In this document: positions 43,801 through 51,900 of the stretch, one piece after another | Numbering within the stretch: position 1 is the first letter of the stretch | How the letters are laid out: every line of letters begins with the position of its first letter | Origin: Gaetbulibacter_A sp043876815 | Lineage (GTDB): Bacteria > Bacteroidota > Bacteroidia > Flavobacteriales > Flavobacteriaceae | Length of the DNA stretch: 64,000 nucleotides | NCBI RefSeq assembly: GCF_043876815.1 | Contig: NZ_JBAWKA010000001.1 | Span: 1,237,029 to 1,301,028, forward strand | Reading direction: 5' to 3' | Notes under the pieces: model-generated | Database searches by the model: none | Told to the model about the DNA's origin: nothing | What the model saw: only the letters and a program-made list of their open reading frames with translations | Made by a program: the position numbers and the translations under genes

Positions 43801-44472
43801 ACGGTTATTGTAACGGTAGATGATAGCTTAGTAGATCTGAATGATATAGATTACTCACTCGATGGCGGCGCTTATCAGGTAAGCAATACCTTTACCGATG
43901 TGGTACCGGGTAACCATTATATTACGGTACGCCATACCAATACCTGTGAGAAGCAGTATGATTTTACTGTGGACCAGTACGATCCTTTAACGATCAGTAT
44001 TGCCGATGGAGAGCTGAATCAGGTAGTGATCGCTACCACAGGCGGCTCAGGTGATTATGATTATACGGTAACACTTCCTAACGGCACAACGGAATCTATA
44101 GGTAGTGAAGCGAGTTTCTATATCTATGAGTCAGGGAACTATACGGTAACGGTAACTGATAGTAATGGCTGTATCGCTTCAGCGAGTGGATACTTTGAAT
44201 ACATTGATATCTGTATTACGAATTACTTCACTCCAAATGGCGATGGACAGTTAGATGAGTGGGGTCCTGATTGTGCGAATCAGTTCCCGAATTTAACCTA
44301 TAACATCTACGATCGATATGGACGCCGCGTAGCGACCTTACGACAAGGTCAGAAGTGGGATGGGAAGTATGATGGTAAGGAATTGCCAACGGGTGATTAC
44401 TGGTATGTTATAGAGCTTAACGATAGTCGTGATGAGCGAAGTTTTGTAGGTCACTTTACTTTGTATCGTTAG
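34816..44472 (+). CDS. Giant SprB-repeat surface adhesin A, T9SS type-B cargo
   Basis: A 3218-residue protein with a signal peptide ending SFEGLAQ. Residues about 30-370 form an N-terminal domain with FSSSSADI and YAGLYWGA. Residues about 372-510 resemble DUF11 (LGQQLFYDITYQSVGNDNVTNFTIKDILPDN). An Ig-like module follows (about 530-610), then about 28 SprB-type repeats of 75-95 residues. Each typically opens TCxxxxDGxIxVxxxGG..PYxYSIDGG and closes AGTYTVTVRDxxGC. The last 88 residues (ITNYFTPNGDGQLDEWG, YDRYGRRVATLRQG, LPTGDYWYVIEL) are the type-B sorting domain. Residues 2381-3218 are identical in sequence to the end of adhesin B. SprB itself is a mobile gliding adhesin of Flavobacterium; motility or attachment is inferred here. 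Confidence 0.9.
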   Translation: MNKTTYNNSLLVLLFLFLSFEGLAQTYKTFTIREKIDVRGSMLVVGNAILGQDNNDFNLTNRDNQDINMQYIDIDGDPSTFSSSSADIILPNQEDGSATTCYRVAYAGLYWGAILQNGDRTNITNIKFKLPGVSTYNDIAGELIYDAIVDPIVTVSGEPGNTPYACYADVTDIVSGLSDVEGTYTVANVTSSEGFNNSTGFAAGWTLVIIYEDPNLHTKSFNLFDGFSHIFDGHYEEVPVSGFTTPPVGNIDLQFAYAALDGDRTKRATKLEINGKEVTTDERSANKFFGSVIENRGFGQTPNPPSINYPRVPNSQNTLGFDTGFLEVEGAEPEYIKNNVNNASFVLQVAQGQADPIFAYFGAFAVDIIAPDIDLTKTVSDTSGNDIDGEGVNLGQQLFYDITYQSVGNDNVTNFTIKDILPDNIVFDPNTDIDLTNAGGATLQSYDPVTRTIIFSIPDGSVEVNDPSFVIRLAIQVVPDCYSLAQACSNEILNQAFATYQGVINPAVIQEEGSFANTECLSEPGPANFIVDISNCDFQKNEILCGESVVLTAAGGYDSYSWSTDPSGSPVIATTQTYTATQTGTYYVNNTTNSTCISINETFTVSPYGSTTTNPVIPYADLTPVCPNDGKVLPYIFLCGLNDIRQIQTNISDAVSIIWEKLDETSCPEVGIDDCANENDTCTWNQVATGPDYTANDAGQFRLVINYPGGCFSIFYFNVYQNLLNPTISGQDIICTTPGSVTAGNVPSGYEFSLDPNGPFQASNTFNVTTPGYYTIYLRQTEANSFPCIFETPSVYVRDRDFSVTSTVTQPVCYGDTGSIQLAVNNALPQYYYSISTGGTQVDSVGPINASDYTFESLNPGTYTVNVSTDDGCVYTEVIDIIEPPLLTATAALTQPLTCTDGEITVTPNGGTPPYQYYVNGNAISQDSNIVVVPTAGTYEITVLDFNNCSTSVSLTVDAILPPEFTISQTDILCADDPNSGSIIINVTNANGNTLAYSIDNGVTFVSSPNFTGLAVGSYDVVVQYTIDGDLCTTAPQTITITSTDPIIGIATLTTPYTCTTDGIITVSGVSGGTPPYMYSIDGINFQTGTTFGGLTAGTYTVTIQDANNCSTALTPITIDPLDPPIDLSFSSAPLSCTNTTTSVTLSTTGGTSPLEYQIIAPSGAVTPYQSSNTFSGLGSGTYTFEVRDANNCTYSESYTITPLPVIAVTGEVLSNVTCAGGANGGVIFRVSGSTNFTYSVNGGASNAGTTPINLAGLPAGTYTIDVVDSDTGCTDSASVTVTEPVSAISVNATATNINCNNDLSDITINASGGTPNYEHAVVIAGGASPTNSNYTSKNVISVDTNNGADLNWDVYVRDLNGCIEMTTITIAQDDLPTVTAPIVDNQCTANSGFTFTVSATGQAPLSYSINGGASYQTSPTFTVNSPGSYTVTVRDANGCTATSSTTTDVFPPITVSASLTKDISCSLPTNAIIDITASGGEGTYSYEVSSDAGITYMPIGGSTYTTATPGTYQFRVTDGNGCSQETSSVVVDNTTPVAVNASSIDPTCNGGTDGSISLVVTSGEGPYSYSFDGGTTFGNSSVIGGLPAGTYNYVVRDSQGCEALGTVNLTDPAPFNVTIQANPILCGSAPTPGSIDVTINSGGVAPFTYTLFDNSATQVETNTTTSNTYKFNNLWFGDYYVTIVDANGCQFVSVDYRIETPPFLDLDAVTAGGTCPDGATVDVSVNSGGTPNFIYSIYGQPGTETAPTSATTHPFTGLDHGVTYYFKVEDSTGCFSIIEVTTPTLSNIVIDPISTTNVNCFGDTDGTVTFTVSDYEGTVTTLNYEVRDALTNNPVSPAINGTFTGLTGSPASTTITGIPAGTYRLFVEEANGTLCTAASDFRITQPVQSLNLDLVANVNATCNADAQVTVRATGGTGPYLYAAGSPGFTPTGGDFGSNNVLNLDPTIRTNWDILVEDANGCTARINVDIETDPEPTIAPIPQQCFDGTPFMITVVESSGTTITPLAYSIGGAFQSSPDFTITAAGTYSVSIRDGNGCIVSTSYVVEPPILLDSNLTQDLTCAVDATIDLTASGGTGLYSSYEVSSDGGLNFTVLAGPTFTTSTDGTYIFRVTDSQGCQAFSQEVVVTPNTIPTFTTSTTDITCNGASDGTIVITASNGITPYMYSIDGGANFQGSNIFTNLSAGTYDIVVRDDKDCDSATSTVTISEPAVLNGSGSLTQSFSCDASNQAAPAVITITASGGTMPYSYSINGSTYFSSNTFNIYDDGTVQNITVFVRDANGCEVTDTVIVDPLPVFTGTSVAEVTPIDCNSSGSISISVTGGSGNFSYQMLPDGTPQASNIFSITEPGDYYFQVNDLDTGCSIVTDAYTVPPFDTIEVQATPTTTITCFGDTNGELEFTVSGYTGNYTYEVLDNTGATILGPTAGNTSTNPLTVSGLSGGNYSIRVTETDSPFCVATSNVIMIASPSEALVLSANETSNVTCDNNAGTITATATGGWGSYEYELTGSATVAYSSNGTFRNLSAGTYTVNVRDAGGCIASQTLTLVIPPPITAIVTANTTTLTCFGDTDAVITVSGESGGQGSNYSYILHQTAPTVSSSGPQASGVFSGLGAGTYRIEVIDGYNCSYNSPDITITEPTEIQADLVKSSTPTCTTDAQLTLSASGGTGPYQYSDDPNFGTVLGSFTSSTTFSVTPGTYQYYVRDAMGCVANASNAITVDPLPPLVINLDLSNARVNCAGDSTGVIVAEAEGGLGNYVYTLQDGSGNAVSPVTQDSPGVFTNLPAGTYQVVVSSGDCLETSAPITITEPAEPLTVSYSVTNAACFGDSTGILDITASGGTGVIKYAISPRLDQFFDTSSFDNLPAGTYQALVQDELGCYVIFDFEITEPAPVSLSIVPNSIVPEACTGDMNGAFSVEITGGTLPYSVSLDNIDGPYTTGGATQTQFDFTGLAGGNHIVYVMDAQGCFSEWNIDFPASVQIEATVAVEYCRDVNDASTNTVIVTVDDSLVDLNDIDYSLDGGAYQVSNTFTDVVPGNHYITVRHTNTCEKQYDFTVDQYDPLTISIADGELNQVVIATTGGSGDYDYTVTLPNGTTESIGSEASFYIYESGNYTVTVTDSNGCIASASGYFEYIDICITNYFTPNGDGQLDEWGPDCANQFPNLTYNIYDRYGRRVATLRQGQKWDGKYDGKELPTGDYWYVIELNDSRDERSFVGHFTLYR

Positions 44473-45629
44473 CGAAGAGATATTAGAGAAGAGATATTAG
44501 AGAATAGAATATAGAAATTAGAATAGATCATAGCGTATATATCTAGTAAAAAAGATAGGGGACAGATAAGCAGCAAAGCGAACAAGAGATAAATTAAGAA
44601 GAAGAAAAAGAAAAAGAACAAAAAACCGAATACCAAAAACATGTATAAATCACGCAAACATATTGTAAGTCTTTGTTTATTATTCCTGATCGGAGTGATG
44701 GGTTATACGCAGGAGTTGAATCTTCCGGTATTTACGCAGTATTTAGCGGATAATAACTTTGTGGTCTCACCCACTTATGCGGGAATAGGCGATAACTTAA
44801 AGATACGCGCCAATGGCTTAACGCAGTGGGTTGGCATCAAAGGCGCACCGGATAACCAGTCGATATATGGTGATATTCGTATCGCCGATCGAACAGGTGT
44901 TGGTCTCTCGCTTTATAATGACAGAAATGGAAACACGATCCAAACAGGAGGGAAGCTCTCCTTTGCCCACCACCTGGTGCTGGATTATTATGCCAAGATG
45001 TACCTTTCCTTTGGTATCTCGTATAATATTAACAATTTTAGGATCGATATTAATAACTTCAATACGACTTTTGAGAATCCTACGATAGATCCCACGGTAA
45101 CGGACGATCGGCGTACCACGAATCACAACTTCGATGTAGGGGTACTGTATAGATTACAAGGTTTTTTCTTTAGTTTGAATGCCAATAATATTTTGCCAAA
45201 GAATTTTGATGATCTGATTCGAAGAGCAGAGCCTAATTTATTGCTCAACTATCAGATCTACTCGGGGTATACCTTTCAGGGCCCTGGAAAGAGTGGTTTA
45301 GAGTTCGAGCCCTCGATCTACTATCAGATGTTCAGCAGTGATAAACGCTCGAGTACGGATTTAAACTTTAAGGTTAGAAAGTACAACAGGAGGGAAGATT
45401 ACCTCTGGGCCGGGATCTCCTACCGCTATCTTAACGACCAGTTTTTAAAACCATTAAACATAGGTCCTATGGTAGGCTTCCAGAAAGATATCTTTTACTT
45501 TGGTTACGCCTATCAGATCACCACCAACGAATTATCAGGATACAACACCGGAACCCATGTGGTCACCATCGGCATAAACTTCCTGCAAGGGATCAGTAAC
45601 TGTCCGTGTACTCAGGATCCTGTGCATCA
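41957..45629 (+). repeat. Copy 1 of a 3.67-kb direct repeat (adhesin 3' end, spacer and SprF-like gene)
   Basis: Matches 51756-55428 at a constant offset of 9799 bp. It starts inside a SprB repeat of adhesin A (residue 2381) and ends 4 bases before the end of the partner gene. I found two mismatches, both near the end (45564 C versus A, 45568 A versus G); the encoded proteins differ only by Ile versus Val in the partner. Most of the repeat beyond about 42180 looks richer in G/C third positions than the preceding adhesin sequence. Confidence 0.95.
44474..44501 (+). repeat. Small tandem repeat in the adhesin-partner spacer
   Basis: GAAGAGATATTAGA twice in tandem directly after the adhesin A stop, followed by a degenerate third unit and a purine-rich stretch up to the partner start at 44641. 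The same motif lies at 54273-54300 in the second copy. No hairpin terminator is seen, so adhesin and partner are probably cotranscribed. Confidence 0.8.
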
Positions 45630-45633
45630 TTAA
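44641..45633 (+). CDS. PorP/SprF-family outer-membrane protein, partner of adhesin A
   Basis: A 330-residue protein with signal peptide (VSLCLLFLIGVMGYTQE). LPVFTQYLADNNFVVSPTYAGIGDNLKIRANGLTQWVGIKGAPDNQSIYGDI is the standard PorP/SprF opening, with the N-P-A-x-A-G-type motif altered to SPTYAG. The rest alternates beta strands (GVGLSLYNDRNGN, YLSFGISYNINNFRIDINNFN, YLWAGISYRYLND) and ends THVVTIGINFLQGISNCPCTQDPVHH. SprF is needed for secretion or attachment of SprB in Flavobacterium; genes of this type directly after a type-B adhesin are the usual arrangement. Nearly identical to the copy at 54440-55432. Confidence 0.9.
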   Translation: MYKSRKHIVSLCLLFLIGVMGYTQELNLPVFTQYLADNNFVVSPTYAGIGDNLKIRANGLTQWVGIKGAPDNQSIYGDIRIADRTGVGLSLYNDRNGNTIQTGGKLSFAHHLVLDYYAKMYLSFGISYNINNFRIDINNFNTTFENPTIDPTVTDDRRTTNHNFDVGVLYRLQGFFFSLNANNILPKNFDDLIRRAEPNLLLNYQIYSGYTFQGPGKSGLEFEPSIYYQMFSSDKRSSTDLNFKVRKYNRREDYLWAGISYRYLNDQFLKPLNIGPMVGFQKDIFYFGYAYQITTNELSGYNTGTHVVTIGINFLQGISNCPCTQDPVHH

Positions 45634-45670
45634 AAAATATAACAACTCTCAAAATAATATCTTTAAAATG

Positions 45671-45697
45671 ACACCTTTCCTTTGAAAGGTGTTTTTT
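45671..45697 (+). terminator. Terminator after the first adhesin/partner pair
   Basis: Stem ACACCTTTC/GAAAGGTGT (45671-45679 with 45684-45692), 4-nt loop and T6. It lies outside the duplicated block and is absent after the second copy. The following 235 bp to the adhesin B start are AT-rich with no consensus promoter that I can identify. Confidence 0.85.
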
Positions 45698-45934
45698 ATT
45701 TATATCAGAAATATATTAAATTACCCGATGAAAGGTATGATTTATCGTTAAAAATCAAATATTAATGCTATCGATTATAATCCTATCAAATAAAGTAAGA
45801 TATTAGTAAAACCAAATCCCTCTACTATGGACAACAAAGTCATTAAGTAGTTTCTTGCATACGTTAATATTATTAAATGAAATGTATGTAAAATTGAATT
45901 AGCGCCCAACCCCCAAAGACTAAACCGCTTATTT

Positions 45935-48900
45935 ATGAAGAAAACTACCTTAACTAACCTGCTAAAGCTAATCTTTTTATTTGTTTTTGTGTTTCAAAGT
46001 GTAACAGCTTATGCACAATTACCCGTGCCATTTACGCCTCGTTTGCCAGACGGTAGTATCAAGGTGAAGGGAGATATTGTTTTAATTGGAAACAACATTA
46101 TCACGGCAAAGGATCTTCCATTGCCTTATAATGGAACAGCTATTAATAATAGACAAGAAGGCGCCTACGTAAATGTAGCTAATGGTGGAGATACCTCTAT
46201 TTTTAGTTCCAGTAGTGCCGATTTAGATATTAATAATTCCTGTAAACGAATCCTTTATGCCGGACTTTATTGGGCTTCGGTATATCCTTTGGAAGTGGCG
46301 AACAACCCCAATGATCAATTTGAAGGAACGCCCCGGTTGGAAGATTGGAATCAAATTAAATTTAAGATACCTAATGGAGATTTTATTGATTTAATCGCAG
46401 ATAATAATGTTGACCCCGCTGGAGAAGAAGACGATATTATTTTCGATGGATTTGAATACTATGGTTCGGGAGTTACAAACTCTTTTAAAGATTCTCCAAT
46501 TGTATGTTATAAAAATGTTACTAACTTATTACAGGGCTTAGAAGAAGCTGACGGAACCTATACGGTTGCAAACCAACGTGCTACACGTGGTTATAGAACA
46601 GGAGGGTGTTCTGCAGGTTGGACTTTGGTTGTAATTTATGAAAGTCCGTTATTGCCAAGTAAGTTCATTTCACTTTTTGATGGCTATGCAGGGGTTCAAA
46701 ATACAACCCAATTAGATATTCCTGTTTCAGGGTTCCAAACCTTACCGGCACCGCTCCCGGTAAAAGCTCATGTTGGTGTAGCTGCCCTTGAGGGTGACTT
46801 TGGACTTCAAGGAGATTCCTATCAGTTTAAAGCAAATAACTCTCCCTCTTATGTCGTTTTAAGTGATGCCATTAATCAAGCAAACAATTTTTTTAATTCC
46901 ACCATTACGAGGTTTGGTTCTCACGTCACCAATAGAAATCCTGCGAGTTTAAATACTTTAGGGTTGGATATTAACGACGTTAATATTCCAAATCCTAACA
47001 ATGTTGTATTGCCAAATGACGTAACTGCAGGTGATTTAAGATTAACTACCAGTGGTGATGGTTATGGTGTTTATTTAACTTCGTTTGCAGTTGATATAAT
47101 TGAACCCGACATACGCCTTACAAAAATTGTAGAGGATCCTTCAGGAAATGATATTAGTAACCAATATGTGAATTTAGGTGATGAGTTAAATTACGTCATT
47201 GGATTTCAAAATTTGGGTAACGATAACGCTAAAAACCTAATTATTCGTGATATTTTACCAGTAAATATAGAGTTTAATTATCCTGACAACTTAGCGGACC
47301 TTCCAGATGGGGTTAGCGTTCAAAGTTATAATCCGGCTACCAGAGAGCTTATTTTTCAGGTAGATGATTCAGTGGTTAAAATAAATGATCCTGAGCTTGA
47401 AATCCGATTTAAAGTAAATGTTGTTCGGTCTTGTAGTTTATTGAGTGATGCCTGTGCCAATAACATAAGTAACCAGGCATTTGTCACTTACAACGGAACA
47501 ATAAATTCCGAGTATTCAATTACAGATGACCCAAGTTTTAGTTCGAATACTGGATGTCTAATAACACCTCAAGCTACTAACTTTTTGGCCGATCTGGATT
47601 GTTCTTTTGAAGAGGATGCAATACTCTGCGGAAGCAGCACAGTTTTAACAGCCGGTAATGGTTATGATACTTATTCTTGGTCAACAAATCCATCAGGTTC
47701 ACCTGTGATTGGTACAAATCAATCATTAACTGTGACACAAACAGGAACATATTATGTTCACAATACAGCCGTGGCACCCTGTCAATCCATCGATCAAATT
47801 TTCAATGTTCAATTATTTGGAAGCACTATTCAGAACCCTTTGCTGCCATTTGGAGATCAAGTGGTTATTTGCCCAAATGATGGTGAACAATTACCGAATT
47901 TTTATTTGTGTGGTTTAAATGATACGCGCTTTATTCAAACCGGAATTAATGATACTACTTCGATTATTTGGGAACAATTAGATGAAACGAGCTGTTCGGC
48001 TGTTATCAACCAGAATTGTGCAAATGAATCGGATAGTTGTATTTGGAATCAAGTGCAAACCGGTCCGGATTATTTGATCGATACAAAAGGTCAATACCGA
48101 ATCACTTTAAACTATGAAGGTGGTTGTTTCAATCAATTCTATTTTAATGTTTATAGCAATGTTTTAGAACCTACTGCATCAGCTAAAGACATTATTTGTA
48201 CGACGCCCGGGGAAATTACAGTAAATAATGTACCAAGTGGCTACGAATTTAGCATTGATGGCGCTAATTATCAAGGTAGCAATACTTTTTCCATTCGAGC
48301 ACCCGGGATCTATATGGTGTATATTCGACAAGTAGGAGTAACACCTAACCCATGTATTTTTACAGTACCGGATATTCAGGTGCGATCAAGAAATTTTTCG
48401 GCTTCACACATTATCACCCAACCTTATTGTAACGGCGGCCTAGGTAGTGTGTATCTCTCGGCTAATGATGCCAGGCCAAAGTATTATTTTTCTATTTCAA
48501 AAGGAGGCAACTTAGTGAATACTGTTGGACCGATTACAAATAATTATTATAACTTCTACAATTTGAATCCGGGTATTTATACGTTTTCTGTATCCACTGA
48601 GGATGGTTGTTTGTACTCCGAAGATATTGAAATTATTAACCCCCCTTTGCTTAAAGCAACAGCAGCTTTAACTAAGCCGTTAACCTGCACCGATGGTGAA
48701 ATTACGGTGTATCCTGAAGGAGGAACACCGCCATATTTTTATTTCGTGAATAGTGCAACGGATTTTCAAACGGAAGCTGAAATTCCAGTTGTGAGCCCCG
48801 GGGTATTCAATATCACCGTTGTAGACTCTAACAACTGTTCAGCAGAGACGTCTATAACCGTTGATGCCGTTCCAGAACCCGAGTTTACCATATCTCAAAA

Positions 48901-51900
48901 CAATATTTTGTGCGCCGAAGATGACCAGTCGGGAAGTATCGCAATAAATGTAAGCAATGCCCACGGAAATGCTTTGCAATACAGTATTGATAATGGTACA
49001 ACCTTTTACAATTCTTCAGTATTCATGTGGCTTTCTGCAGGAGATTATGAGGTGGTTATTCAATATACCTCTGGTTCGGATGATTGTTTTACAGCCTCTC
49101 AAATGGTAACAATTACCACCGTACAACCAATAATAGGAACAGCAGCCTTAACAACATCATACACTTGTACTTCTAATGGTGTTATTACGGTATCGGATGT
49201 TTCGGGCGGAACGGCACCATATAGCTACAGTATTGATGGTATTAATTACCAGCTTTCTCAAACTTTCTCTGGGTTACAATCTGGCACTTATACTGTAATT
49301 ATCCGTGATTCAAACAATTGTTCGAAGGCATTAACGCCGATAACCATAGATCAGCTTAATCCGCCTTCTGACATTATTTTTAGTGCTTCACCTCTAGATT
49401 GTATTTCCAATACTTCAGATGTAAGCTTAGCCGTCACCGGAGGAAGTGAGCCATTGGAATATCAAATTTCTGGTCCTTCTGTAGGAATTACGCCATACCA
49501 AAGTAGTAATGTTTTTCCAGGCTTAATGCCTGGTACATATACCTTCAGAGTTAGAGATGCTAATAATTGTACATATGCGGAATCTTATACCATTCAGCCA
49601 TTACCATCATTTACCGTTAATACTAATATTACCAAAGCATTGGATTGTACCACATCACCGAATGGAACCATTTCAGGTACGATTTCTGGAGGTGCTGCAC
49701 CTTATTCGTATCAGGTTTCTTATAACAGCGGCGTCTATGGTACTTCAACGGCTTTTTCAGGAAATACCTTCTCTTATACTGCTAGTACTGATGGTATGTA
49801 TCAGTTCTTAATCACGGATACTAATGGGTGCACAACGGAATCGGGTGTGCAAACAATCAATCCTATATCACCCCCAGAAATCACCTCCGTTGTTCAAACA
49901 CAATTCATTTCTTGTCAAGGTGATTCAAGTGCCGCAATTCAGGTAAATATCAATAATGTTGTTGGTGCACCAGCATTTCAAATAAATGTTTATAATCTAA
50001 GCACTAGTACGGAGTATGGAAATCAAACCTCTGGTTTACCTGCCGGTGATTACCGAATAACACTCACCGATGCCAATAGCTGTACTGATATTGAAAATAT
50101 AACAATTTCTGAGCCTCAACCAATAATAGTTCAAGATAGTACCCTGCCAATAACCTGTAATGCAGGAGGTGTTTCTTTTGGTTCTGTTATTGTAGAAAGT
50201 GTTACTGGAGGAACCCCACCTTATAATTATTACGTTACCGGAACTAATGGATATTCAGCATCTGAATTAAATGCCTCCGGAACTACTTCTACAACTTTTA
50301 ATGTGGTAGATTTTGGAATATATCAGATTTATGTGGTTGATGCCAACGGTTGCTCTGTTCTTGTGCAGGACGTTTTAGTAGCGTCTCCACCAAATGATTT
50401 GGATATAAATATTAACAGTACTGCAAATTGTATTACCGGTGGTGAAGCAGAAGTGAGTATTGGTAATACTATGACAAGCTCGGGGCCATTTTATTTCGAT
50501 ATTTATAGAGGAAGTATTCCTTCTCCACCTCCCGGAGGTACCTGGCAGGCAGAGGATGCTCTGGGTAGTAAAAAATCCACCTTTACCGGGTTGATTTCTG
50601 GTGTTACTTACACTTTTGTGGTTTATGATATGACTACAGGGTGTTTTTATTACGAAAAAGCAGTGCCCCCGATTCCTACTAATTCAACGTTAACTGTTTC
50701 GGCATTTACCTTCAATAACATTACTTGTGTTGGAAGTGCGGATGGTAATGTATCCTTTGATATTAATAGTAGTTATGGTGTACCGACAACTGTAAATTAT
50801 GAAATTTATAATGCCTTATCTTTAACTACAACTGGGGTGAGCGGTAGTGGCGTTGTACCCGCAGGAGGAACCATTTCAATTTCTAATTTGGGTCTCCTTC
50901 CTTTCGGGAACTATGTGGTTATTATTACTGAAACTATTGGCCCAAATGCTTTGTGTAGTGTGGTTTCTCCCGAATTTAATATTACGGAATCTGCGATTGA
51001 ATTAGGAATTTCGGCTACGGTTGAAAAGAATGCCAATTGTAATCCAAATTCAGGAGTCATTTTTGCACGTGGGGAAAATGGCACGCCGCCATATTCGTAT
51101 CAGGTTACCACCTCGACAACTACACCATCTGTTTCAGATCCTTTATGGACATCTTCTAACACCTTTAGTTTAGATGCCAATAGCTATTACGTACATGTTA
51201 AAGATGCTTACAATTGTATTAAAACAACTTCGGTAATTGATCTTCCTCAGGATCCTGAACCTGTTATTACGGCTATCCTCGTTGATCAATGTGATATAGA
51301 AGAAGGGCAGTTTGAAATTACGGTAGATCTTACGACTTCAGGTATTGCGCCTCACAGTTATAGTGTTGATGGTGGCGCTTTTCAAACAAGATCAGCACCT
51401 TTTACAATTTCTAATTTAAATTCAGGAATACATACGTTTGAAGTACGCGATGCCAATGGTTGTGGAAATTCTGTATCAGTGACCATTGAAGCACCTTTAT
51501 ATGCCACGCCAGATATCATGGCAATTCCAACATGTAATGATAATGATGGAGAAATAACAATTAGTGCCACCGGAGGTTCTGGAAGTTATAATTATGCTAT
51601 CAGTCCAAGTCCGGCTTCTGTTAGTCTAAGTGTTAATGTTTTTTCAGGGGTTCCTTCCGGAACGTATACGATAATAACAACGGATAATGTAACTGGATGT
51701 AGCGTGAGTTCAGAAATTTATTTACAAGAAACAACTGCGCCAATAATTACACCATCACCAACAACCACCATCACCTGTTTTGGTGACACCAATGGAGAAT
51801 TAGAGTTTACGGTTAGTGGATATACAGGTAATTACACGTATGAAGTATTGGATAATACAGGTGCTACTATTTTAGGCCCAACAGCTGGGAACACCTCTAC

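Noticed and set aside
41957..44210. CRISPR-like interpretation of the repetitive region
   Set aside because: Repeats are long, diverged protein-coding modules without short identical repeats and unique spacers.
44469..44657. 62-codon minus-strand frame between adhesin and partner, duplicated at 54268-54456
   Set aside because: The Phe-rich product comes from the purine-rich spacer; it is duplicated only because the whole block is. No promoter or homology suggests expression.
44818..45126. 102-codon minus-strand frame inside the SprF-like gene, also duplicated
   Set aside because: Antisense of a well-supported outer-membrane protein gene.
45698..45934. A standard promoter for adhesin B
   Set aside because: TAAAATTG near 45890 misses TAnnTTTG at one position and lacks a TTG at the right distance, so it is not called.
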